Positions 46,160 through 54,912 of a DNA stretch of 64,000 bases are shown piece by piece. The first letter of the stretch is position 1. Each line of letters starts with the position of its first letter. Origin of the DNA: Candidatus Solirubrobacter pratensis. Its GTDB lineage: Bacteria > Actinomycetota > Thermoleophilia > Solirubrobacterales > Solirubrobacteraceae. A program made the translations under genes and the position numbers. The notes beneath the pieces are model-generated. The model searched no databases. It had not been told where the DNA came from and saw nothing but the letters and a program-made list of their open reading frames with translations. The stretch covers positions 434,001 through 498,000 of the forward strand of contig NZ_AUEK01000003.1 of assembly GCF_000425945.1 (NCBI RefSeq). The letters are read 5' to 3'.

Positions 46160-47545
46160 CTAGCTGAGCAGGTCCTCGGCCATCGCCTCGAACACCTGGA
46201 CGTACGCGTCGACCGCCGCGTCGTCGTGCGTGACCGAGAGGGTCCACTCCTCCTCGCGCCCCGGCGTCATGAAGATGCCGCGGTTCATGTTGTAGAGCCA
46301 CGCCAGCTCTGACAGGTCCTTGTCCTGGTTGGCCTTGAACGTCTCGTAGTCGACGATCTTGGTCGGCGAGAACGTGACGCAGCCCTTGGAGCCGATGCCG
46401 ACGGCGTAGCCGGGCAGGTTGTGCTTGCGGATCACGCCCTCGCAGCCGCCGAGGATGCGCCCGTTGAGGTGCGCGAGGTGCTCGTACGAGGCCGGCGTCA
46501 GCACCTCGAGGAGGTTCGCGCGGATCGCCGCCATGCCGAGCGGGTTGCCGTTGTAGGTGCCCACCTGGTAGACGGAGCCGTCCTCGACGGAGGCCATGAC
46601 CTCCTCGCTGCCGCCGATCGCGCCGGACGGCATGCCGCCGCCGAGCGCCTTGGCGAGCGTCACGAGGTCCGGCTTGACGCCGAACTTCTCGGTCGCGCCG
46701 CCGGCCGCGATCGTCAGGCCGGTCTTGACCTCGTCGAAGATCAGGACGACGCCGTGGCGCGTGCAGATGTCGCGCACCGCCTCGAGGTAGCCGGGCTCCG
46801 GGAGCACGACGCCGAGGTTCATCATCGCCGCCTCCATGATCACGCAGGCGGGCTTGCGGCCCTCCTCGGTGAGGCGCTCGATGCGGCGCTCCATCGCGCC
46901 GGCGTCGTTGAACGGCACGGGGATCGTGAGGTCCACGACCGCCTGCGGGATGCCGGCGCCGTAGGGCAGGCTCGCGAGGTTCTCGTGGTCGCCGATCTTG
47001 TCGTACTCGACGCCGATCGACACCATCACGCCGTCGTGATGGCCGTGGTAGGAGCCGAAGATCTTGACGATCGTGTCGCGGCCGGTGTGGCCGCGGGCGA
47101 TCCGGATCGCGTCCATCGTGGACTCCGAGCCGGAGTTCGTGTAGCGCCACTTCGGCAGGCCCCAGCGGCGCGCGAGCTCGTCGCCGACGACGATCGCGTC
47201 CTCGGTGGGCGCCGCGAAGTGCGTGCCCTTGGAGTACCGATCGGCGATCGCGGCGCCGATGGCCGGGTGGGCGTGGCCCTGGACCATCGAGCCGAAGCCG
47301 TTGTGGAAGTCGTACATCTCGTTGCCGTCGACATCCCACACCTTCGGGCCGACGCCGCGCTCGAGGTAGATCGGCCACGGGTCGCGCAACTGGTAGGACG
47401 AAGCTACGCCGCCGGAGAGATGCACGCGGGCGCGCTCATACATCTCGGCGGACTTGCGGGTCGCATCGTTGAGGCGCGACTCCTCGCGCGCGATCAGCTC
47501 GGCGATGCGCTGACGGGGGATCTGGACGGGTGACTCGATGGCCAT
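46160..47545 (-). CDS. class III aminotransferase, glutamate-1-semialdehyde aminomutase-like
   Basis: 461 residues, PLP fold type I. VHLSGGVASSYQLRDPWPIY near the start, NSGSESTMDAIRIAR, SYHGHHDGVMVS, FDEVKTGLTIAAGG and the PLP-Lys motif LVTLAKALGGGMPSGAIGG place it in the GSA-aminomutase/omega-aminotransferase group. True HemL enzymes have FDEVMTGFR; here it reads FDEVKTGLT, and no other haem genes are nearby, so another amino-group acceptor is more likely. An N-terminal extension of about 35 residues precedes the core. Orientation is opposite to the purine genes around it. Confidence 0.87.
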   Translation of the reverse strand: MAIESPVQIPRQRIAELIAREESRLNDATRKSAEMYERARVHLSGGVASSYQLRDPWPIYLERGVGPKVWDVDGNEMYDFHNGFGSMVQGHAHPAIGAAIADRYSKGTHFAAPTEDAIVVGDELARRWGLPKWRYTNSGSESTMDAIRIARGHTGRDTIVKIFGSYHGHHDGVMVSIGVEYDKIGDHENLASLPYGAGIPQAVVDLTIPVPFNDAGAMERRIERLTEEGRKPACVIMEAAMMNLGVVLPEPGYLEAVRDICTRHGVVLIFDEVKTGLTIAAGGATEKFGVKPDLVTLAKALGGGMPSGAIGGSEEVMASVEDGSVYQVGTYNGNPLGMAAIRANLLEVLTPASYEHLAHLNGRILGGCEGVIRKHNLPGYAVGIGSKGCVTFSPTKIVDYETFKANQDKDLSELAWLYNMNRGIFMTPGREEEWTLSVTHDDAAVDAYVQVFEAMAEDLLS

Positions 47546-47755
47546 GACTATCCGGCTCCTGGTCGGAAGGCTCGCGGGGCGTACGGCCGGGCCCCGGCGG
47601 GCGAGGTGTGTCCTGGAGCCTAGCTTTGTCGTCTTTGCTGCGTTGTCGGAGGTCGTGCGAGCGGGTCTGCCGACGCGTCGATCGCGACCGCGGGCGCTGC
47701 TAGCCTGACTTAGGCCGGTCGTTCACACGGCAGTTACGCCCAGGGCCGCCCTCTC

Positions 47756-49189
47756 TTGGATTCCCTCCTCGATCCCCGCGACGGACCGCGCGATGAGTGC
47801 GGCGTCTTCGGCATCGTCGCCCCCGGGCGCGAGGTCTCGCGGCTCGCGTACTTCGCGCTCTACGCGCTGCAGCACCGCGGGCAGGAGTCGGCGGGCATCG
47901 CGACGGCGCAGGGCGGCCACATCCTCGCGATGCGCGACCAAGGGCTCGTCAACCAGGTGTTCGACGAGCAGAAGCTGCGCGCGCTGCAGGGCGACATGGC
48001 CATCGGCCACGTGCGCTACTCGACCACCGGCGCGAGCTCGTGGGAGAACTCGCAGCCGGTCTGGCGCTCGGACCGGCGCGAGGTCGCGCTCGCACACAAC
48101 GGCAACCTCGTCAACGCCGTCGAGCTGCACTCGGAGCTGCGCCGGCGCGGCGTCACGTTCCGGTCGACGTCTGACTCGGAGATCATCGCGGCGCTCCTCT
48201 CGACCCACGAGGCCGGCACGATCGAGGATGCGCTGGTCGACGTCATGGGCCGTGTGGAGGGCGCGTACTCGACAGTCGTGATGACGAAGGACCGCATCCT
48301 GGCGTTCCGCGATCCGCTGGGCATCCGGCCGCTGTCGCTCGGCATGCTCGGGGACTCCTACTGCGTCGCGTCGGAGACCTGCGCGTTCGACATCATCGGC
48401 GCGAAGTTCCTGCGCGACGTCCAGCCGGGCGAGGTCGTCTCCTTGACGCCGCGCGGCATCCAGACGCGCCAGGCGGTCGCCTCGCCGCGCAGCGCGCTAT
48501 GCGTCTTCGAGCACATCTACTTCGCGCGTCCGGATTCGCGCCTCGGGGGCCAGCCGCTGCAGGTCGCGCGCGGCCGGATGGGCGAGATCCTGGCGCACGA
48601 GGCGCCGGTCGCGGCCGATCTCGTGATCCCGGTGCCGGACTCGGGCAACCCCGCCGCGCGCGGCTTCGCGCGCGTCTCCGGGCTCCCGCAGGACGACGGC
48701 CTGATCAAGAACCGCTACGTCGCGCGCACGTTCATCCAGCCCGGCCAGGAGCTGCGCAAGCACGGCCTGCGGCTGAAGTTCAACCCCCTTCCGGAGGTCG
48801 TGGCGGGCAAGCGCCTGGTCGTCGTCGACGACTCGATCGTGCGCGGCAACACCACGCGCCAGATCGTGCAGATGCTGCGCGACGCCGGGGCGCGCGAGGT
48901 GCACATGCGCATCTCCGCGCCGCCACTGCGCCACCCGTGCCACTACGGCATCGACATGTCGACGCGCGAGGAGATGATCGCCCACCGCCGCACGGCGGCC
49001 GAGGTGGCCGCCGAGCTGGGGGCCGACTCGCTCGCCTATCTGTCGCTGCGCGGGGTCTACGAGGCCGTGGGCGGGACGCCCGAAACGCACTGCGACGCCT
49101 GCTTCTCGGGCATCTACCCGCTCGAGGGCACGGCGTCCAAGGACGCCTTCGAGCACGCGCTGCCGGTCGTCGCGCCGTCGGCGGGCTGA
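47756..49189 (+). CDS. purF: amidophosphoribosyltransferase
   Basis: First committed purine step: PRPP plus glutamine to phosphoribosylamine. 477 residues with a short propeptide before the catalytic Cys (DECGVFGIVAPG, Cys15), RHxxxY-type RYSTTGASSWEN, and the PRPP loop VVVDDSIVRGNTTRQ. Cys in CVFEHIYFARPDS, HPCHYGIDM and CDACFSGIYP match the 4Fe-4S ligands of the Bacillus type. Start is TTG at 47756; no other start lies nearer the propeptide. The 210-base region upstream, divergent from the aminotransferase gene, holds TAGCCT as a possible -10. Confidence 0.96.
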   Translation: MDSLLDPRDGPRDECGVFGIVAPGREVSRLAYFALYALQHRGQESAGIATAQGGHILAMRDQGLVNQVFDEQKLRALQGDMAIGHVRYSTTGASSWENSQPVWRSDRREVALAHNGNLVNAVELHSELRRRGVTFRSTSDSEIIAALLSTHEAGTIEDALVDVMGRVEGAYSTVVMTKDRILAFRDPLGIRPLSLGMLGDSYCVASETCAFDIIGAKFLRDVQPGEVVSLTPRGIQTRQAVASPRSALCVFEHIYFARPDSRLGGQPLQVARGRMGEILAHEAPVAADLVIPVPDSGNPAARGFARVSGLPQDDGLIKNRYVARTFIQPGQELRKHGLRLKFNPLPEVVAGKRLVVVDDSIVRGNTTRQIVQMLRDAGAREVHMRISAPPLRHPCHYGIDMSTREEMIAHRRTAAEVAAELGADSLAYLSLRGVYEAVGGTPETHCDACFSGIYPLEGTASKDAFEHALPVVAPSAG

Positions 49190-49324
49190 TCCGGGGCCGC
49201 GCACCGACGCTTCACCGCTGGACGCCGCCCCCTGTCACGGGCGGCGCCCACTTCGTGCCGACTTCGTGACAACTTCCCGCGATCGCGGGATGCCCTCCGG
49301 ACCGGGCGATATGGTCGCCAGCCC

Positions 49325-51163
49325 GTGTCCGTGGCCATCGAGAACATCGCGCTCCCGGGCCTCGGGCCGCCGCCGCCCGAGCCGGTGGCGCGCGCGACCG
49401 ACGTCGAAGGCGCGCTGCACGAGCTGTTCGGGTTCCCGGGGTTCCGGCCGGGGCAGCGCGAGGCGGTCGAGGCCGCGCGCGGCGGCCGCGACGTGCTGGT
49501 CGTGATGCCGACGGGCTCGGGCAAGTCGCTCTGCTACCAGCTGCCGGCGCTGATGCGGACGGACCTCACGCTCGTCGTCTCGCCGCTGGTCTCGCTGATG
49601 CAGGACCAGGTGGAGGCGCTGGAGCGGGTCGCTCCTGGCCGCGTCGCGCTCGTCAACGCGCAGCAGGACGCGGGCACGAACCGGCGCGCGGTCGAGCGCG
49701 CCGTCTCGGGCCACGTGCGGCTGCTCTACGTCGCGCCCGAGCGGTTCGCCTCGCCGGGCTTCCTGGAGCGCATCCGGCAGGCCCGGATCGGCCTCTTCGT
49801 GGTCGACGAGGCGCACTGCGTCTCGCAGTGGGGGCATGACTTCCGGCCCGAGTACTTCCGGCTCGCGGACGCGGCGCGCTGGCTCGGCGCGAAGGCGATC
49901 CTCGCTTCGACAGCGACGGCCACGCCGCAGGTGGCGGCCGATATCGTGGCGCGGCTGGGGCTGAAGGACCCGGTCAAGGTCGCGACGGGGTTCGATCGCC
50001 CGAACCTCTCGTTCGCCGTCGTCCCGTGCCCCAACAAGGAGGTCGTCCACCGGCGGATCGCGGCCGCCCTGGCCGATCCGGCGGCCCGCCCGGCGATCGT
50101 CTATGCGGGAACGCGCGCGGAGTCAGACCGGCTGGCGGCGCGGCTCGGGCGCGAGCTCTCGCTCGAGGTCATCGCCTATCACGCGGGCCTCCCGCGCGAA
50201 GCGCGCACCGAGGCGCAGCGGCGCTTCATGGCCGGCGAGGTCGAGGTGGTCGTCGCCACCAACGCGTTCGGGATGGGCGTGGACAAGGCCGACGTGCGGA
50301 CGGTCTGCCACGAGTCGGTGCCGAGCTCGATCGAGGCGTACTACCAGGAGGCCGGCCGCGCGGGGCGCGACGGCAAGCCGGCCCGCGCGCTGCTGTTCGC
50401 GACCGGCCGCGACAAGGGCCTGCACGTCTTCTTCATCGAGCGCGCCGCGGTGGGGGAGGACCTGCTCAAGCGCATCGGCCGCGCGATCAGCTCGTCTGCG
50501 CAGGGCGAGCCGCCGCGCTACCACCTCGAGCTCGCGGCCCTGGCCCGCGGCGAGGAGGAGGAGGCGGTGCGCGCCGTCGTCGGCCACCTCGCGCAGGCGG
50601 GCGTCATCCAGCCGACGCCGTCCGCGCCCGATCGCGTGGCGGGCCGGCTGATCGGCGAATGGGACGCCCGCTCGCTCTCGATCTGCCGCTCCGCCGCCCA
50701 GGAGGGAACGCGCGTGCGGTGGCGCCAGTACCGCTCGGTCTGGGCCTGGGTCGAGGGCGATCGCTGCCGCCGCGACGGCATCCTGCGTCACTTCGGCGAT
50801 CGCGCGGCGCCTGCCGCCCTCGGCCCGTGCTGCGACGTCTGCGATCCGGAGCTGATCCCGGAGGCGCCGGCCGCCGCGCCCCGCCAGCGCGCACTCGGCA
50901 CCGCCGAGGCGGGCGACCTCGACGGCGCGATCCTCGACGTCGTGGCCGCCGCCCAGCCGGGGGTCGGCCGCACGCGCGCCGTCGAGGTCCTGCGCGGCGG
51001 GCGTTCAAAGGTGATCCAGAAGTACTCCTACGACGGGCTGCCGCACTACGGCACGTTCGCCCACCTCCAGGCCGAGGACGTCCTCGCCCGGGTCGACGCG
51101 CTGCTCTCGGCGGGCACGCTGCGCTCCACGGCCGGCCGCTTCCCGAAGCTCGAGGTCGTATGA
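49325..51163 (+). CDS. recQ: ATP-dependent DNA helicase RecQ
   Basis: 612-residue 3'-5' helicase. Walker A MPTGSGKSLCYQLPAL near 60, DEAHCVSQWGHDFRPEY near 160, TNAFGMGVDKADVRTVCH and QEAGRAGRDGKPA (motifs V and VI). A zinc-binding Cys cluster (CRRDGILRHFGD then CCDVCDP) follows, then a partly conserved C-terminal region ending KLEVV; an intact HRDC domain is not evident, although YGTFAHLQAEDVL may be a relic. GTG start. Overlaps purN by four bases (ATGA). Confidence 0.93.
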   Translation: MSVAIENIALPGLGPPPPEPVARATDVEGALHELFGFPGFRPGQREAVEAARGGRDVLVVMPTGSGKSLCYQLPALMRTDLTLVVSPLVSLMQDQVEALERVAPGRVALVNAQQDAGTNRRAVERAVSGHVRLLYVAPERFASPGFLERIRQARIGLFVVDEAHCVSQWGHDFRPEYFRLADAARWLGAKAILASTATATPQVAADIVARLGLKDPVKVATGFDRPNLSFAVVPCPNKEVVHRRIAAALADPAARPAIVYAGTRAESDRLAARLGRELSLEVIAYHAGLPREARTEAQRRFMAGEVEVVVATNAFGMGVDKADVRTVCHESVPSSIEAYYQEAGRAGRDGKPARALLFATGRDKGLHVFFIERAAVGEDLLKRIGRAISSSAQGEPPRYHLELAALARGEEEEAVRAVVGHLAQAGVIQPTPSAPDRVAGRLIGEWDARSLSICRSAAQEGTRVRWRQYRSVWAWVEGDRCRRDGILRHFGDRAAPAALGPCCDVCDPELIPEAPAAAPRQRALGTAEAGDLDGAILDVVAAAQPGVGRTRAVEVLRGGRSKVIQKYSYDGLPHYGTFAHLQAEDVLARVDALLSAGTLRSTAGRFPKLEVV

Positions 51164-51936
51164 GCGCCGCGGATGACGCCCCGGACGAGCCGTCAGGTCC
51201 CAGCGGCGGGTCTCCGCCCCCTGGCGGGCCCTCGAGCCCCGGCGCATCTCCGGCCCCCGGCGCATCTCCCGCTCCGGGCGGCCCTCCGAGCCCCGTCGCC
51301 CGCCTCAAGGTCGGGGTCCTCGCCTCGGGCGCCGGAACGAACCTCCAGGCGATCCTGGACCGCGTCCACGGCCGCGACGCGGACGTCGTCGCCGTCGGCT
51401 CCGACAAGCCCCAAGCCGAGGCCCTTGCCCGCGCCGCCTCTCGGGGCGTCGCCACGCGAGCGTTCCCGCGCGGCGACTTCGCAGACCGTGAGTCACGTGA
51501 CAAAGCCATGGCGGGCTGGCTCACCGAGGCCGGCGCCCGGCTCGTCGTCCTCGCGGGCTACATGCAGCTCGTCACTCCCGCGTTCCTGCGCGCCTTCCCG
51601 CTCGGCGTCATCAACGTCCATCCCGCCCTGCTGCCGGCCTTCCCGGGCCTCGCGGCGATCGAGCAGGCGCTCGCGTACGGCGTCAAGGTCTTCGGCGTCA
51701 CGGTCCACTTCGTCGACGAGGGCGTGGACACCGGCCCGATCATCCTCCAGCGCGCCGTCGAGCTGCCGCACGCGACCGAGCCGGATGCCGTCCGCAGCGC
51801 CCTGCGGCCGCTCGAGCATGAGCTGCTGACCGAGGCCATCCGCCTGATCGCGCTCGGGGCCGTGAGCGTCGACCCGGGCGCACGCCGCGTATCGATATCG
51901 TCCGCGCCCCATGGAGGCGATGGTTCAGCCGGCTGA
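51160..51936 (+). CDS. purN: phosphoribosylglycinamide formyltransferase with Pro-rich N-terminus
   Basis: Third purine step, using 10-formyl-THF. 258 residues; the core starts at about 48 with LKVGVLASGAGTNLQAILD, then GVINVHPALLPAFPG (catalytic Asn/His) and HFVDEGVDTGPIILQRAV (Asp). The first 47 residues are a low-complexity Ser/Pro/Gly/Ala segment with repeats of the type SPGASPAPGA, absent from ordinary PurN. No start codon lies between it and the core, so the extension is probably translated. Coupled to recQ upstream and overlapping purH by 26 bases. Confidence 0.94.
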   Translation: MSAADDAPDEPSGPSGGSPPPGGPSSPGASPAPGASPAPGGPPSPVARLKVGVLASGAGTNLQAILDRVHGRDADVVAVGSDKPQAEALARAASRGVATRAFPRGDFADRESRDKAMAGWLTEAGARLVVLAGYMQLVTPAFLRAFPLGVINVHPALLPAFPGLAAIEQALAYGVKVFGVTVHFVDEGVDTGPIILQRAVELPHATEPDAVRSALRPLEHELLTEAIRLIALGAVSVDPGARRVSISSAPHGGDGSAG

Positions 51937-53488
51937 GGTACGCGTGCGGCGAGCGCTGCTCTCGGTGTCGGACAAGACGGGGATCGTCGACTTCGCGCGG
52001 GGGCTCGCCGACCTCGGCGTCGAGCTCGTGTCGACCGGCGGCACGGCGACGGCGCTGCGCGATGCCGGCCTCGAGGTCCGGCCGATCGACGACTTCACGG
52101 GCTTCCCGGAGATCATGGGCGGCCGGGTGAAGACGCTGCACCCGAAGCTCTACGCCGGCCTGCTGGCGCTGCGCGACGACGAGGAGCACATGCTCGCGGC
52201 CTCCGAGCACGAGATCGAGTTCGTCGACCTGGTGTGCGTGAACCTCTACCCGTTCGAGCAGACCGCGGCGCGCCGCGGCGCGACCGAGCACGAGGTGATC
52301 GAGAACATCGACATCGGCGGCCCGACGATGATCCGCGCGTCGGCCAAGAACTTCCCGTTCACCGCCGTCGTGGTGAACCCGGCCAGCTACGACGCGATCC
52401 TGCAGGAGCTGGCCGACCTCGAGGCCCGGCTGTCGATCGGCACGCGCGAGAGCCTCGCCACCGAGGCGTTCTCCTACACCGCCCGCTACGACAGCGCGAT
52501 CTCCCGCTGGTTCGTCGAGAAGCAGGACGACTTCCCGCCGCTGCTGCTCTCCGCCTACGAGAAGGTCACCGACCTCTCCTACGGCGAGAACCCCCACCAG
52601 CGCGCCGCCTACTACGCCCAGGCCGGCTCGCGCATGCACGCGCTCTCGATGGTCCGCCAGCTCGGCGGCAAGGATCTGTCGTTCAACAACGTGCTCGACC
52701 TCAACGCCGGGCGCATGCTCATCGGCGAGTTCGAGCTGCCCGCCTGCGCGATCATCAAGCACAACAACCCGTGCGGCGTGGCGGTCGGCGGGTCGGTCCT
52801 GGAGGCCTACCACGCCGCCTTCGCGTGCGACCCGCAGTCGGCCTTCGGCGGCGTCGTGTGCGTCAACGGCCAGGTCGACGCCGGGTTCGCCGACGCGCTG
52901 ACCAAGCAGTTCTGCGAGGTGATCATCGCGCCCTCCTTCACCGAGGACGCGCTCGACCTGCTCGCGAGCAAGCCGAACATGCGCATCCTCGAGGACGGCG
53001 AGCGCCGCCGCCTGAACGTCGCGGAGCGCGACATCAAGCGCGTCATGGGCGGCCTCCTGATCCAGGATCGCGACCTCGGGCTCGAGGACCGCACCGAGAT
53101 GGAGGTCGTCAGCGAGCGCAAGCCCTCGGAGGCCGAATGGGGCGAGATGCTGTTCGCCTGGAAGGTCTGCAAGCACGTGCGCTCGAACGCGATCGTGCTC
53201 TCCAACGACCTTGCGTCGGTCGGGATCGGCGCGGGCCAGATGAGCCGCGTGGACTCGGTCCGGCTGGCGATCGAGAAGGCGCAGGCGGCCGGTTCCTCAC
53301 TGCTGGGCTCCGCCATGGCGTCCGACGCCTTCTTCCCGTTCTCCGACGGCCCGCAGCTCGCGATCGACGCGGGCATCACGGCGATCATCCAGCCGGGCGG
53401 GTCAGTCCGCGACCCGGTGGTCGTGGAGGCGGCGGACGAGGCCGGCATCAGCATGGTCTTCACCCACCGCCGCCACTTCCGGCACTAG
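51911..53488 (+). CDS. purH: bifunctional AICAR transformylase/IMP cyclohydrolase
   Basis: Last two purine steps to IMP. 525 residues: IMP cyclohydrolase domain (RALLSVSDKTGIVDFARGL, GGRVKTLHPKLYAGLL) and AICAR transformylase domain (LSYGENPHQRAAYYA, IKHNNPCGVAVG with catalytic Lys-His, SDAFFPFSDG) ending VFTHRRHFRH, the family terminus. ATG 51911 gives nine residues before the core; ATG 51920 is possible. Confidence 0.97.
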   Translation: MEAMVQPAEVRVRRALLSVSDKTGIVDFARGLADLGVELVSTGGTATALRDAGLEVRPIDDFTGFPEIMGGRVKTLHPKLYAGLLALRDDEEHMLAASEHEIEFVDLVCVNLYPFEQTAARRGATEHEVIENIDIGGPTMIRASAKNFPFTAVVVNPASYDAILQELADLEARLSIGTRESLATEAFSYTARYDSAISRWFVEKQDDFPPLLLSAYEKVTDLSYGENPHQRAAYYAQAGSRMHALSMVRQLGGKDLSFNNVLDLNAGRMLIGEFELPACAIIKHNNPCGVAVGGSVLEAYHAAFACDPQSAFGGVVCVNGQVDAGFADALTKQFCEVIIAPSFTEDALDLLASKPNMRILEDGERRRLNVAERDIKRVMGGLLIQDRDLGLEDRTEMEVVSERKPSEAEWGEMLFAWKVCKHVRSNAIVLSNDLASVGIGAGQMSRVDSVRLAIEKAQAAGSSLLGSAMASDAFFPFSDGPQLAIDAGITAIIQPGGSVRDPVVVEAADEAGISMVFTHRRHFRH

Positions 53489-53498
53489 CGTTCCGGTC

Positions 53499-53867
53499 AT
53501 GGACGCCCGTACGCTCGCCAAGTCGATCGCCTACCTCCGCGCCGCCCTGGGCGCAGGCCTCGTCGTCGCCCCCGCGCGCTCCGCGCGCGGCTGGGTGGGT
53601 GAGGACGGCACGTCCCGCGCCGCCCAGGTGATGGGGATCGCCGTCGGCGCGCGCGACGTCGCGGTCGCCGCGGGTACGCTGCGCGCCCTGTCGCGCGGCG
53701 AGGACGCGCGGTCCTGGCTCGCGGCCTCGGTGCTGTGCGACGCGGCCGACGCCGCGGCCAACATCTCCCGCCGCGACGCGCTCCCGGCGACCGGCGCGCT
53801 CGGCGTCACCGCTCTCGCCGGAGGCGCCGCGCTGCTCGGGCTGTGGCTGCTGAAAGAGCTGGACTAG
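53499..53867 (+). CDS. small membrane protein (DUF4267-like)
   Basis: 122 residues with three or four hydrophobic segments: LRAALGAGLVVAPARSARGW, AAQVMGIAVGARDVAVAAGT and the C-terminal ALGVTALAGGAALLGLWLL. The arrangement GARDVAVAAG and SVLCDAADAAANI matches a common actinobacterial membrane family of unknown role. Starts 10 bases after purH and ends sharing CTAG with the convergent TetR gene. Confidence 0.75.
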   Translation: MDARTLAKSIAYLRAALGAGLVVAPARSARGWVGEDGTSRAAQVMGIAVGARDVAVAAGTLRALSRGEDARSWLAASVLCDAADAAANISRRDALPATGALGVTALAGGAALLGLWLLKELD

Positions 53868-54481
53868 GTCTGGTAGAGGACGCGCGTCCAGATCGTCGTC
53901 AGCGTGTTGGCGACGGTCTCGCGCGCCGTCGTCTCCGCCCGGCCGAGCGACAGGTTCAGGTAGCGCTCCATCATCCACACGAGCGCGCGCGACGTCTCGG
54001 CGGCGTCGAGCGCCGCGACGCGCCCGGCGGCGATCTCGGCCTCGATGTGCTTGCGTGTCACATCGATGAACGTCTGCACGAGCCCGCTGTAGACGCGCTC
54101 GACCTCCGGGTCGTCAGCCGCGGCGTCCGACAGCGCCCGCAGCACCGGCCCGTGCTCGGAGTACACCTCGACGATGCCATCCATCGCCTCGCGCGCCAGT
54201 GCCGGCCCGTCGCCGGAGCCCGTGTACCAGCGCTGCGACATCGTCCGCAGCTCGTTGCCCAGGTGCTCGACCACGCGCAGGACCAGGTGATGGCGGTCGC
54301 GGAAGTACACGTAGAACGACGGGCGCGAGAGGTCCGTGCGCCGCATCACCTCGTCCACGGTCAGCTCGCGGAACGGCCGCTCGCGCAGCAGCGCTTCGGC
54401 GGCCGCGACGATCTCAGCCTCGGCCACCTCCGGCGTCCGCCGTCGCCGGCGGCCACCTGCCTCCGCTTCCCCGACGCTCAC
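53864..54481 (-). CDS. TetR-family regulator (EthR-like)
   Basis: 205 residues: basic N-terminus, HTH IVAAAEALLRERPFRELTVD followed by VMRRTDLSRPSFYVYFRDRHHLVLR, and a C-terminal domain of the EthR type (TIWTRVLYQT end). The recognition helix SRPSFYVYFRDR resembles mycobacterial EthR. Target genes unknown; it is divergent from a tRNA gene and convergent with a membrane protein. Confidence 0.9.
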   Translation of the reverse strand: MSVGEAEAGGRRRRRTPEVAEAEIVAAAEALLRERPFRELTVDEVMRRTDLSRPSFYVYFRDRHHLVLRVVEHLGNELRTMSQRWYTGSGDGPALAREAMDGIVEVYSEHGPVLRALSDAAADDPEVERVYSGLVQTFIDVTRKHIEAEIAAGRVAALDAAETSRALVWMMERYLNLSLGRAETTARETVANTLTTIWTRVLYQT

Positions 54482-54548
54482 CGCAGGCAGCGTAGCCGCT
54501 GCACCACCTTTCCGTCGCAGCTCCGAGCGATACAGTCGCGTACCACCC

Positions 54549-54622
54549 GCCGCCGTAGCTCAGCGGTAGAGCACCGGACTTTTAATCCGTTGTGGTCGCA
54601 GGTTCGAATCCTGCCGGCGGCA
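54549..54622 (+). tRNA. tRNA-Lys (anticodon TTT)
   Basis: Acceptor arms GCCGCCG and CGGCGGC, D arm with TAGCTCAGCGGTAGAGCA, anticodon loop CTTTTAA, T arm GCAGG-TTCGAAT-CCTGC and discriminator A. CCA is not encoded. One C-T mismatch at the top of the anticodon stem. Confidence 0.95.
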
Positions 54623-54657
54623 TCTGCGGGGCGCGTGACAACCTGGCGGCCGTGAAC

Positions 54658-54912
54658 CGTTCGAGTCGCGCGTCATCATCGTGACGGGCGCCACCAGCGG
54701 CATCGGGCTCGCGGTCGCGCGCCGGATCGCGCGTTCAACAACGCGGGCGGCGCGGGCGCGTTCACGCCGGTGCACGAGCTCGACACCGGCGCGTGGCACG
54801 AGGACCTCGCGCAGAACCTGACGAGCGTCTTCCAGCGTTCGTGCTGAGCGACGAGGCCGCGTTCATCACCGGCGCGGCGCTCGCCATCGACAGCGGCTTC
54901 ACCGCCGGCTAG
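54658..54912 (+). pseudogene. eroded short-chain dehydrogenase pseudogene
   Basis: Three SDR fragments survive in order: VIIVTGATSGIGLAVARRIA (cofactor-binding Gly motif), then FNNAGGAGAFTPVHELDTGA with WHEDLAQNLTSVFQ (the NNAG motif), then FITGAALAIDSGFTAG (the C-terminal motif). The catalytic Ser/Tyr/Lys region is deleted, and the fragments lie in different frames, so at least two internal deletions have occurred. A normal SDR needs about 750 bases; only about 255 remain. It follows tRNA-Lys directly and ends with CTAG shared with the ROK gene. Confidence 0.8.

Noticed and set aside
46160-47545. Naming the aminotransferase hemL
   Set aside because: The FDEVMTGFR motif of true GSA aminomutase is changed and no haem genes are near, so only the family is claimed.
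54560-54799. Minus-strand frame across tRNA-Lys and the SDR relic
   Set aside because: It is the antisense of the tRNA and pseudogene, without its own motifs.
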